A DNA stretch of 64,000 nucleotides, from positions 2,108,001-2,172,000 of the forward strand of contig NZ_CP064908.1 in assembly GCF_015841355.1 (NCBI RefSeq), read 5' to 3'. Position 1 is the stretch's first letter, and each line of letters begins with the position of its first letter. This DNA comes from Synechococcus sp. CBW1107 (GTDB taxonomy: Bacteria > Cyanobacteriota > Cyanobacteriia > PCC-6307 > Cyanobiaceae). Positions 26,424 to 34,126 of this stretch are shown in pieces. Both the position numbers and the translations under genes were made by a program. The notes under the pieces are model-generated. The model was not told the DNA's origin. It was given only the letters and a program-made list of their open reading frames with translations, and searched no databases.

Positions 26424-28023
26424 GGTAGCGCCCCTCCGAGTGGTGTAACTCAGGAGGTCCTGTGACCCTCTCCGGAGGGTGAACAGGAGCAGTCAGGGGA
26501 TGACTGCTTGGAAGCTGATTGCGCAGCTCCATTGATCCATTATGAACCCTGATCGCTGAATTGGCAACTCAGCGATCGATGTGTTCTGTGTAGATCGAGG
26601 TAGAAGCTGGTGCGCTTCAGCTGATGGTTGCAGCCGGCTGGGCGTTCGGATCTGCATCGGTGAGCTCCAAGGGCTCTTCTGGCTCTGGGATCTTGGCCAT
26701 GGTGGCCTCAGAGAAGAAGCGGCGACGCTCCAGCTGCCATTCCTCCTGCTGCTCCAGCAGCTGGCTGCCCACCAGGCGCACGATCGCTGGATCATTGGGG
26801 AAGATGCCGACCACGTTGGTGCGGCGTTTGATCTCCTTGTTGAGGCGCTCGAGCGGGTTGGTGCTCCAGACCTTGCGCCAGTGCTCCTGGGGGAAGTGCA
26901 GGAAGGCCAGCACGTCGTCCCGGGCGGCTTCCATCACGGGCACGGCGCCGGGGAACTGCTTGCGCAGCATCTCGGTGACCCGCTGCCAGTGGGCGCGCAC
27001 CTGATCTGGAGCCTGGATCACGAACACCGCTTTCATGGCAGCGGCCACCATGTCCTGGCCGGCCTTGGGCACATGGCTCAGCAGGTTGCGCAGGAAGTGC
27101 ACCCGGCACCTCTGCCAGCTACTGCCCTGGAACATCCGCTTGATCGCTGCCGTCAGGCCCAGGTGGGCATCCGAGATCACCAGGCGGGTGCCGTCGAGGC
27201 CACGCTCCTTGAGTGAGCCCAGGAACTGACGCCAGAAGCCCTCCGCCTCGCTGTCGCCCACGGCAATGCCGAGAACTTCGCGGTAGCCGAGGGCATTGAT
27301 GCCGATCGCCACCACCACCGCCCGCGACACCACCTGCATATTTCGGCCCAGGCGGCCGTGGAGGTAGGTGGCGTCGAGGTAGACGTAGGGAAAGCGGGCA
27401 TGGTCAAGCGGCCGGCCCAGAAAGGCTTTCACCTGCTCATCGAGCCCCTGGCAGATGCGGCTCACCTCCGATTTGGAGATGCCGCTGGCCCCGCCCAGCG
27501 CCTCCACCAGGGCGTCGACCTTGCGGGTGGAGATCCCGCCGGTGTAGGCCTCCATCACCACGGCGTAGAGCGCCTTGTCCACCCGGCGGCGTGGCTCCAG
27601 CCAGCTGGGAAAGAAGCTGCCCTGCCGCAACCTGGGAATGGCCAGGCTGAGGTCGCCCACCTGGGTGGTGAGCAGCCGCTCCCGGTAGCCGTTGCGATGG
27701 GTGGAGCGCTGATCGGGGCAGCGCTCATGGAGTTGAGCGCCCGTGAGGGCAGAAACCTCGGCTTCCAGCAGGTCCTGGAAACCCCGGCGCACGATCTCTG
27801 GGATCAGGGCGCCAGCGGTGGTGCCCTCCATGAGCTGGCTCAGCTCGGAGGCGCCACTATGGGTGAGGGTCATGGTCTGTGTTCGGTTTGGTGGTAGTTC
27901 TCCGAACAGGGTCACAGACCGGCCCACCCATTGCCACAGCTGAAATCTGAGGGAGGTGAGCCGTCAGCCCCGGCTACGCCGGGGCTGATCCTCCTGAGTT
28001 ACACCACTTGCTGGGACGCCGCT
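26424..28023 (-). mobile_element. IS256-family insertion sequence, copy 1
   Basis: 1600 bp flanked by a perfect 9-bp duplication. A 19-bp perfect inverted repeat (AGTGGTGTAACTCAGGAGG) lies 15 bp inside each end (26439-26457 and 27990-28008); the outer 15 bp match at about 8 positions. Transposase is on the minus strand. An 11-bp-stem hairpin (27964-27988) lies between the upstream end and the transposase. The element is the same length as copy 2 at 61833-63432, with identical termini and an identical encoded transposase, but in reverse orientation. It lies at the end of the decayed barrel gene. Confidence 0.95.
26617..27873 (-). CDS. IS256-family transposase, copy 1
   Basis: 418 residues from ATG 27873 (MTLTHSGASELSQLMEGTTA); an upstream ATG at 27927 would add 18 residues. 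DDE-type catalytic features of IS256/MULE transposases are VYLDATYLHGRLG (first Asp), LVISDAHLGLTAAIKRMFQG (second Asp), QRCRVHFLRNLL (C-x2-H motif) and NPLERLNKEIKRRTNVVGIF (Glu). No break seen, so probably active. The protein is identical to copy 2. Confidence 0.95.
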   Translation of the reverse strand: MTLTHSGASELSQLMEGTTAGALIPEIVRRGFQDLLEAEVSALTGAQLHERCPDQRSTHRNGYRERLLTTQVGDLSLAIPRLRQGSFFPSWLEPRRRVDKALYAVVMEAYTGGISTRKVDALVEALGGASGISKSEVSRICQGLDEQVKAFLGRPLDHARFPYVYLDATYLHGRLGRNMQVVSRAVVVAIGINALGYREVLGIAVGDSEAEGFWRQFLGSLKERGLDGTRLVISDAHLGLTAAIKRMFQGSSWQRCRVHFLRNLLSHVPKAGQDMVAAAMKAVFVIQAPDQVRAHWQRVTEMLRKQFPGAVPVMEAARDDVLAFLHFPQEHWRKVWSTNPLERLNKEIKRRTNVVGIFPNDPAIVRLVGSQLLEQQEEWQLERRRFFSEATMAKIPEPEEPLELTDADPNAQPAATIS

Positions 28024-28032
28024 CCTTGATCC
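28024..28032 (+). repeat. 9-bp target duplication, right of IS copy 1
   Basis: CCTTGATCC, identical to 26415-26423. Reading on from here one frame is open to TAA 28092 (FPGPNQDGRPYDPVNDRVL), possibly the severed C-terminal end of the barrel gene. Confidence 0.9.
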
Positions 28033-28150
28033 TGTTCCCTGGCCCGAATCAGGATGGTCGGCCTTATGACCCTGTGAATGACAGAGTTCTGTAACCTGAG
28101 ATATGAACAATGATTTCAAACGGTATGACTCACCTGTTTGTGGTTAGTCT

Positions 28151-29509
28151 TTGATTCATGGTATTTGCATTGGTGGCGTGGCTGAGGATTTTCTGCTTGA
28201 GCTGACTTCCTTCGAGTCGCTCGGAGTCGGCAGTGGGCTGAGTTTCTACAATCTTGATGTGGCCGCTGAGTTGGCGCTGCCACTGGTTGAGTGGCTTGAT
28301 CTGGATCTGCCTCCGGCGGCCCAGGGTCTTCTTGCCACTTCGATGGATCTGGGTGAACGAGCAGGAGCTCCATTGGAGGCCTCGTCGCTTTCCGATTCCG
28401 TTGATGTCGTCACGGGTATCCCCACTACCATCACGAACGGCAACGAGGGAATGATCTCCTCGCGATTTCAGGATCATTCCTGGGTGACCGACGATGGGGC
28501 TGTTCATGTAATGGCCAACACGAATGGCCATTTGTCACTGTATTCAAGTGATGACAGTGGGCTGACATGGGAGGAGACTGCCACGCTGGAGAATTCCAGC
28601 GGATCCTCCCGTGCTGATGGGCTGATCGTCGATGGCAAGCTTTATGAGGTATACACGACGGGTAATGGTGGAGTGGCTCTCTCTATTCTGAGTTATTCCG
28701 AAGATGATGTTTCCTGGACGGTTGACTCCACGTCTGTCTATTCGAGTCCTTCCTCGCTCAGGCTAGAGAGGCCTTCCATTACGGTTACAGAAGATGGCAC
28801 CATCGTGGTGGCCTGTACAGCAACAGACCGGGCTACTGGCCAGGCCAGCTTGAGAGTCAGCTACAGCGAGGATCAAGGGTCGACATGGACCATTGTCGAT
28901 CAGGGGGTCGAGAATACGAAGGGTGATGGACGAATGTCCGGCGATATCATTGCGACAGATGATGGCGTGGGTCTGCTGTATACGAACGGAAATACTCTTA
29001 ATTGGATTGATTACTCAGAAGATGGGGCCACTGGAGCTAAGCTTGAATCCGAGCGGATTTTAGTGAAAGGGGATACACAGAAGGATCCCAACGGAACCCA
29101 CTTCAGTTCGGTGACTGATGAGGAGGGAAATATTCATGTCGCCACCAATAATGGTGAGCAGCGAGTCGTCTACTTGCGGTATGACAACGCAACTGACACT
29201 TGGGATGATCCTGTTGAGATTACGTCCTATCGAAGCGGCAGTTATATGCAGATCAGCATCCTGGATGACGGGAGTATTCACATCGCTTATGAGGTCAATG
29301 CTGGGGGAGAGCAATTCCTGGAGGTCAGCGAGAGTGTCGACGGCGGAGACAGCTGGGCCGTGGAGGCCAGGCTGACCCAAGACATCGTTGAGAATCCGGG
29401 GAATGCCCGGCTGGAAACTCCTGCATATGCGAAGGATACTCTTCCTGTCTTTCAGCAGGTTGAACCAACCAATGGTTTCAACTCACTGGTGTATTACGAG
29501 GTCGCTTAG
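28151..29509 (+). CDS. Sialidase-like (BNR/Asp-box) beta-propeller protein, possibly N-terminally truncated
   Basis: 452 residues from TTG 28151; an upstream in-frame stop at 28145 excludes a longer form. Asp-box motifs S-x-D-x-G-x-T/S-W occur at YSSDDSGLTWEE, YSEDQGSTWTI and SVDGGDSWAV, with similar degenerate units between (SYSEDDVSWTV), giving about six propeller blades from residue 95 on. The first 80 residues are a leucine-rich segment of unknown type. No signal peptide. The Arg triad and Tyr/Glu of true sialidases cannot be assigned, so enzymatic function is unproved. Acidic, nearly cysteine-free, lower G+C than flanks. A second propeller-like protein is at 19607-21082. Confidence 0.65.
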   Translation: MIHGICIGGVAEDFLLELTSFESLGVGSGLSFYNLDVAAELALPLVEWLDLDLPPAAQGLLATSMDLGERAGAPLEASSLSDSVDVVTGIPTTITNGNEGMISSRFQDHSWVTDDGAVHVMANTNGHLSLYSSDDSGLTWEETATLENSSGSSRADGLIVDGKLYEVYTTGNGGVALSILSYSEDDVSWTVDSTSVYSSPSSLRLERPSITVTEDGTIVVACTATDRATGQASLRVSYSEDQGSTWTIVDQGVENTKGDGRMSGDIIATDDGVGLLYTNGNTLNWIDYSEDGATGAKLESERILVKGDTQKDPNGTHFSSVTDEEGNIHVATNNGEQRVVYLRYDNATDTWDDPVEITSYRSGSYMQISILDDGSIHIAYEVNAGGEQFLEVSESVDGGDSWAVEARLTQDIVENPGNARLETPAYAKDTLPVFQQVEPTNGFNSLVYYEVA

Positions 29510-29726
29510 TGCTCCTTCACTCTTCGACCATCACCCATCACCCATCAGCCTCCAGGCCCGCTGAAGGCTGACGCTGCGCCCATGCCCTGAGCGTGTCGAT
29601 CAGGGAAAACCTTCGCCTGGATGATGAATCTGACAGTCGATCGGCTGGCTCAGCGCCGGGATCATCTCAGGAGTCTGAGTCATGGAGGATCAGCCCGAAC
29701 TTAAAAAAACAATGTCAAAGGAATGA

Positions 29727-29798
29727 AGCCGGCTAACGGATTTGAACCGATGACCTTCGCTTTACAAAAGCGCTGCTCTACCACTGAGCTAAGCCGGC
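29727..29798 (-). tRNA. tRNA-Thr (TGT)
   Basis: 72 nt. Acceptor GCCGGCT pairs with AGCCGGC; D arm TAGCTCAGTGGTAGAGC; anticodon loop CTTTTGTAA with TGT; T arm GGTTCAAATCC. The LuxR-type gene ends inside its 5' part on the same strand. Confidence 0.95.
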
Positions 29799-29999
29799 AT
29801 CGTCGTGATTGTATCGCTCGAGCTGTGCCCAGAGGAGCAGCTGGCAGCGATTGCGCCGTCCCGTCTTGGCCAGCAGGCTAGAGATGTGGCTCTCGACCGT
29901 GCGCGGGCTCAGCACCAGTTCGGCGGCGATCGCCTTGTTGCTGAGGCCACGGCAGAGTCCATCCAGGACACGGCATTCGGCCGGGCTGGGGGTGTTCAT
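29778..29999 (-). CDS. Stand-alone LuxR/GerE-type helix-turn-helix protein
   Basis: 73 residues from ATG 29999 (MNTPSPAECRVLDGLCRGLS); ATGs at 30017 and 30050 are possible. The whole protein is one GerE domain: AECRVLDGLCRGLSNKAIAA, ELVLSPRTVESHISSLLAKT and GRRNRCQLLLWA. There is no receiver domain. The last seven codons and the stop lie within tRNA-Thr, so the mRNA and pre-tRNA overlap by 21 nt. A DNA-binding regulator is likely; target unknown. Confidence 0.75.
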   Translation of the reverse strand: MNTPSPAECRVLDGLCRGLSNKAIAAELVLSPRTVESHISSLLAKTGRRNRCQLLLWAQLERYNHDDAGLAQW

Positions 30000-30101
30000 C
30001 GGGTCGCCATGGGTCATGGGTGCCTGTCCTGGTCCTCGAACGGAGTCCATTCAGGGTTCCCAGGTCTGGAGAGTCCCGCACTCCGGACCGGACTTAGGAG
30101 A

Positions 30102-30407
30102 TCAGGCGGTGGACGCTGCTTTGTCGCCGCCGGCCGGCAGGGGAACCGGACGTGCGCGCCGGATCGGCAGATTGGCCACCAGAGCGGTGACACGGTCCTC
30201 GGTTTCCAGGCTCACGTCCCCTTCCTCGAGATCGATCTCGACGTAGCGCGAGACCACCTCGAGAATTTCCCGCCGCATCTGCTCGAGCAATTCGGGATTG
30301 AGATCGCTGCGGTCGTGGGCCAGCACCAGCTGGAGCCTTTCGCGGGCCATGCCCGCACTGGCGGGCTGACGACCGAGCAGCTTGTCGATGAAATCGCGCA
30401 AGGTCAT
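30102..30407 (-). CDS. minE: Cell division topological specificity factor MinE
   Basis: 101 residues. [20 protein letters not shown] and [20 protein letters not shown] carry the membrane-targeting and MinD-binding parts; [20 protein letters not shown] is the topological domain. MinE drives release of MinD from the membrane. It starts 6 bp after the minD stop. Confidence 0.95.
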   Translation of the reverse strand: MTLRDFIDKLLGRQPASAGMARERLQLVLAHDRSDLNPELLEQMRREILEVVSRYVEIDLEEGDVSLETEDRVTALVANLPIRRARPVPLPAGGDKAASTA

Positions 30408-30413
30408 CGCGGC

Positions 30414-31247
30414 TCAGAAGATTTTGGTGTGCATCAGGCGGCCCAGCTTGGCGCGCAGGCCCTGGCCTTCCTTGCTGGGGTCAGACAGAGGGACCTCTTC
30501 ACCGCGCAGGCGGCGGGCCACGTTGGTGTAGGCCTGGCCTGCCGGTGAACGGCTGCCGTTGAGGGTGAGGGGTTCACCCCGGTTGGTGGAGACGATCACC
30601 TGGTCGTCCTCCAGGACCAGGCCCAGCAGGGGCAGGGCCAGGATGTCGGTGACATCGCTCACCGAGAGCATCTCCTGGTTGGCCATCATCCTGGGGCGCA
30701 CCCGGTTGAGCACCAGCTGGATCGGCTGGATCTCGCGGGTCTGCAGCAGACCGATCACCCGATCGGCGTCACGCACCGCCGACACCTCCGGGGTGGTCAC
30801 CACCAGGGCTTCACGGCAGGCGGCGGCGGCGTTCTTGAAACCGTCTTCGATCCCTGCCGGGCAATCGATCAGCACGTAGTCGAACTGCTCGGCCAGCAGA
30901 CCGGTGATCTTTTTCATGTCTTCGGGTGTGAGCCACTCGAGCATGCGTGGGTTGCCGGCCGGCAGCAGCGAGAGGTTGGGCTCCTGTTTGTGCTTCACCA
31001 GGGCCTGCTCGAGGCGGCAGCTTCCGGAGAGCACCTCCTGGGCGGTGTAGACGATCCGGTTCTCGAGCCCCAGCAACAGATCCAGGTTGCGCAGGCCGAA
31101 ATCGGCATCGAGGACAGCGGTGCGTGCTCCCTGCTTGGCCAGGGCGATGCCCAGATTGGCCGTCAGGGTGGTCTTGCCGACACCACCTTTGCCTGAACAG
31201 ATCAGAATCGTGCGGTTCTGTGCGCTTGTCACGGGTTTGCCAGACAT
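30414..31247 (-). CDS. minD: Septum site-determining ATPase MinD
   Basis: 277 residues. Deviant Walker A ICSGKGGVGKTTLTANLGIA, then VLDADFGLRNLDLLLGLE and YVLIDCPAGIEDGF (Walker B). The C-terminus GLRAKLGRLMHTKIF is an amphipathic membrane-targeting helix. MinD recruits MinC to the membrane away from midcell. Its minC partner is not adjacent but at 33420-34103. Confidence 0.96.
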   Translation of the reverse strand: MSGKPVTSAQNRTILICSGKGGVGKTTLTANLGIALAKQGARTAVLDADFGLRNLDLLLGLENRIVYTAQEVLSGSCRLEQALVKHKQEPNLSLLPAGNPRMLEWLTPEDMKKITGLLAEQFDYVLIDCPAGIEDGFKNAAAACREALVVTTPEVSAVRDADRVIGLLQTREIQPIQLVLNRVRPRMMANQEMLSVSDVTDILALPLLGLVLEDDQVIVSTNRGEPLTLNGSRSPAGQAYTNVARRLRGEEVPLSDPSKEGQGLRAKLGRLMHTKIF

Positions 31248-31257
31248 GCCTCAGATT

Positions 31258-32280
31258 ATGGCCCCCATCCCCAGTTGGCCCATGGTCGAGCAGCCCGGCT
31301 TCCAGCAACGGCTGTTGGTGATGCCTGAGGACGGCGTCGAGGCGGTGGTCGATCTGATCGATCAGGCCCGTGAGGAGCTCTGTCTCAAGCTGTTCAAGCT
31401 GGAGTCGGAGGATCTGCAGCAGGCGCTGCTGCGGGCCCATGCCCGAGGCGTGGCGGTGCGGGTGATGCTCAACCCCCACACCTCCGGAGGTGACCGCTGG
31501 AACGATCAGACCTTCGCCAGGCTGCAGTCTTCAGGCCTGGACGTCTCATGGACGAGCGACTGCTTCCCGGTCACCCACGAGAAATCGATGGTGGTGGACA
31601 ACTGTCTGGCCCTGATCGCCACCTTCAACTTTTCCGACAAATACTTCAGGGAGACCCGTGATTACGCGGTCCTCAGCGCCTCAGTTCCGGTGGTGGAACA
31701 GGTGCGCGCCGGCTTCGAGGCCGATTGGCACCGCTCGTTCTTCGAGCCGGATCTGGGCGTGGGCCTGGTCTGGAGCAGCTTTCACAGTCGCGGCCAGATG
31801 GCGCGCCTGCTGGACTCCGCTGAGCGCACGCTCTGGATCCAGCATCCCAAGTTCGTGGACGCGGTGATTCTTGATCGGATCATTTCCGCCCGTGAGCGGG
31901 GCGTGAAGGTGCGTGTGCTCTGTGGCGGCAAGCACGGCATCAGCGACTGGGACATCTACGACACCTTCTCCTCCCTGCGCTTGATGGAGCGTTTCGGGGC
32001 GAAGGTGCGTCGGCAGAAGCATCTCAAGCTTCACGCCAAGCTGATCCTGGTGGATGGGGTCTCCGCGCTCATTGGTTCGATGAACATCGACCGCAGTGCT
32101 TTCGACCTCCGGCGGGAGCTGGGCATCGAGACCGATGCCCCCCAGGTGGTGGAGCGCCTGAAGACCGCCTTTCAGCACGACTGGGATCTGGCCAGGAAAT
32201 ATCGCGCTCCGGATCCCCTCGATCCCAGTCAGCACGAGACCGGCGAACTGCCTCCCGACCCCCATTTCGTCCACGAATGA
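31258..32280 (+). CDS. Phospholipase D-like (HKD) protein
   Basis: 340 residues from ATG 31258; ATG 31282 is an alternative. Two HKD-type sites: THEKSMVVDNCLALIATFNF (His-x-Lys-x4-Asp, about residue 110) and KLHAKLILVDGVSALIGSMN (about residue 263), as in cardiolipin-synthase and PLD-like enzymes that act through a His nucleophile. No signal peptide or long hydrophobic helix, so probably cytoplasmic. Only 10 bp separates its start from the divergent minD. The following chromate-transporter gene overlaps it by 4 bp. Confidence 0.82.
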   Translation: MAPIPSWPMVEQPGFQQRLLVMPEDGVEAVVDLIDQAREELCLKLFKLESEDLQQALLRAHARGVAVRVMLNPHTSGGDRWNDQTFARLQSSGLDVSWTSDCFPVTHEKSMVVDNCLALIATFNFSDKYFRETRDYAVLSASVPVVEQVRAGFEADWHRSFFEPDLGVGLVWSSFHSRGQMARLLDSAERTLWIQHPKFVDAVILDRIISARERGVKVRVLCGGKHGISDWDIYDTFSSLRLMERFGAKVRRQKHLKLHAKLILVDGVSALIGSMNIDRSAFDLRRELGIETDAPQVVERLKTAFQHDWDLARKYRAPDPLDPSQHETGELPPDPHFVHE

Positions 32281-32849
32281 CCCCCCTCGCCCCACCGCCC
32301 AACCACCGGGAGCTGCTGATCGGCATGGCCCAGGTGGCCCTCTCATCCTTCGGTGGTGGCCTCTCGGCCTGGAGCCAGCGCATCGTCGTGGAGCAGCGAC
32401 GCTGGCTGAGTGATGAGGAGTTCCTCACCGGCCTGACGGTGGCCCGTCTCTTTCCCGGACCCAATCAGATCAACATGGCCGTGTACATCGGTGCCCATTT
32501 CAAGGGGTTGAGTGGGGCGATGGCCGCTCTCTGCGGCATCCTGCTGATCCCCTTCAGCCTGTTGATGCTGCTGGGGCTGATCTATTTCCAGGTGCACCAG
32601 ATCCCGGCGGTGGATCGGGTGCTGGCCGGGGTGGTCGCGGCGGCCGCGGGGATGGCCCTTTCGATGGGATTCAAGATTCTGGGCAGCTACTGGCGCGATC
32701 CGGTCGCCCTGGGCCTGGCGGCCGCCACCTTCGTGGCTCTGGCCGTGGCTCAAGTGCGCCTGATTCCCCTGGTGCTGGTGGCGGGTCCAGTGGCCATGGC
32801 CTGGTACTGGCCGCGGCCAGGCACCACGGCCGGTGAGGCACCGCCGTGA
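32277..32849 (+). CDS. Chromate transporter family protein, half 1
   Basis: 190 residues. LIGMAQVALSSFGGGLSAWS and VARLFPGPNQINMAVYIGAH are the conserved ChrA segment (normally F-G-G-P and P-G-P). About five hydrophobic segments. Short ChrA proteins work as pairs of half-size subunits, and a second half follows at once. ATGA overlap with the PLD-like gene. Substrate (chromate, sulfate or other) not provable from sequence. Confidence 0.82.
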   Translation: MTPLAPPPNHRELLIGMAQVALSSFGGGLSAWSQRIVVEQRRWLSDEEFLTGLTVARLFPGPNQINMAVYIGAHFKGLSGAMAALCGILLIPFSLLMLLGLIYFQVHQIPAVDRVLAGVVAAAAGMALSMGFKILGSYWRDPVALGLAAATFVALAVAQVRLIPLVLVAGPVAMAWYWPRPGTTAGEAPP

Positions 32850-33430
32850 TGGCGGCCTGCATGCCGCTGTCTCTGGGGGACTGGAGTCAGTTGCTCGAGG
32901 TGATCGGCACCTTCCTCTCCCTGTCACTGTTTTCGCTGGGGGGAGGCAACACCCTGCTGGCGGAGTACCACCATCTCAGCGTTGATCAGTACTGCTGGCT
33001 CACCTCCGCGCAGTTCGCGGATCTCTATGCGCTGGCGGAAGCGGCTCCGGGCCCCAGTTCGATGATCGTCGGTCTGCTCGGGATGGGCGCCGCCTGGCGC
33101 GAGGGGCCCTTCTGGGGCCTGTTCAGTGCCTACGCCGCTGAGCTGGCGGTGCTGCTGCCCTCGACCCTGCTGATGGTGGTGGCCTGTCTGAGCTGGAACC
33201 GGCTGCGGGATTCCCCCTGGCGCCTCGCTTTCGAGCGGGGGATGGGGCCGATCACCCTGGGGATCCTGTTCGCGGTGGGGGTGAAGATCCTCCAGACCTC
33301 CAACCATGGTCTGCCGGCCTATGCGGTGTCGATCGCGGTGTGCGTGCTGATGCTGCGCACCCGCCTGTCGCCGCTGTGGTTCATGGCTGTGGCCGGGTTG
33401 CTGGGGGGGGTCGGGGTGATCAACCGCTGA
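32849..33430 (+). CDS. Chromate transporter family protein, half 2
   Basis: 193 residues from ATG 32849 (TGATG overlap with half 1). SLSLFSLGGGNTLLAEYHHL and LYALAEAAPGPSSMIVGLLG carry the same two ChrA motifs as half 1. Likely forms a heterodimer with it. Its stop overlaps the convergent minC stop by 11 bp. Confidence 0.82.
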   Translation: MAACMPLSLGDWSQLLEVIGTFLSLSLFSLGGGNTLLAEYHHLSVDQYCWLTSAQFADLYALAEAAPGPSSMIVGLLGMGAAWREGPFWGLFSAYAAELAVLLPSTLLMVVACLSWNRLRDSPWRLAFERGMGPITLGILFAVGVKILQTSNHGLPAYAVSIAVCVLMLRTRLSPLWFMAVAGLLGGVGVINR

Positions 33431-34103
33431 AGGGGGGCCAGCTCGGCTCGGCGGGGTCGATGCGGATCACCCCCTCCACCAGGCGGGCCTGTTCGCAGAA
33501 GCCCAGAGGAGGTGAATCCTCCGGTCCCCTGGCGATCACCTCGGCGATGCGCAGCTGCAGAGGCCGCAGATGCAGGGCCACGATCCTGGCGTTGGGGTCA
33601 CCGTGGCAGCCGGCATGGGCCACACCCCTCAGCCGGCCCCATACGAAGACGTGCCCGCCGGCGCTGACCCTGGCGCCGGGGTTGACATCCCCGAGCACCA
33701 GGGCCGTGCCCTCCACCTGGAAATGGTCGCCGGAGCGCAGGGTGCCCCGCTGTATCACCAGATCCTGGCTGCTGCGGGAGTCCAGGCCGGGCCCCGGCTC
33801 GCTGCTCTGCTGCAGGCGCGTGCTGAGCCCGATGGCAGCCGCGGCCGCCAGGGTGAGGGCCTGGCGGCCTTCCACACCCAGCAGCTCGAGCCGGCGGGCG
33901 GCCAGCTGATGCTCAAGGCGGCGCAGGTCGGCCACCGTGAGCTGCCAGTCGCCGCTCTGGAGCAACACCCCTCCGCTGCAGATCACGTCATTGAGGCCCT
34001 GCTGGAGCTGCACCTGCAGGGTGGCCGCCTCAGGACCAGGAGCCGGCAGGAGCAACTGGTGGGGGAGGCCGCTGCGGGCGGCGGGCACGAACTCGGCAGC
34101 CAT
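33420..34103 (-). CDS. minC: Septum site-determining protein MinC
   Basis: 227 residues. The C-terminal half is the MinC beta-helix domain: GTLRSGDHFQVEGTALVLGD, NPGARVSAGGHVFVWGRLRG, AHAGCHGDPNARIVALHL and LRPLQLRIAEVIA. The N-terminal half is diverged. MinC inhibits FtsZ polymerisation when recruited by MinD. It is separated from minDE by three plus-strand genes; 23 bp lies between its start and the end of the HD-domain gene. Confidence 0.9.
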   Translation of the reverse strand: MAAEFVPAARSGLPHQLLLPAPGPEAATLQVQLQQGLNDVICSGGVLLQSGDWQLTVADLRRLEHQLAARRLELLGVEGRQALTLAAAAAIGLSTRLQQSSEPGPGLDSRSSQDLVIQRGTLRSGDHFQVEGTALVLGDVNPGARVSAGGHVFVWGRLRGVAHAGCHGDPNARIVALHLRPLQLRIAEVIARGPEDSPPLGFCEQARLVEGVIRIDPAEPSWPPFSG

Positions 34104-34126
34104 CGCCGCACGCGGATGAGCTCAAC

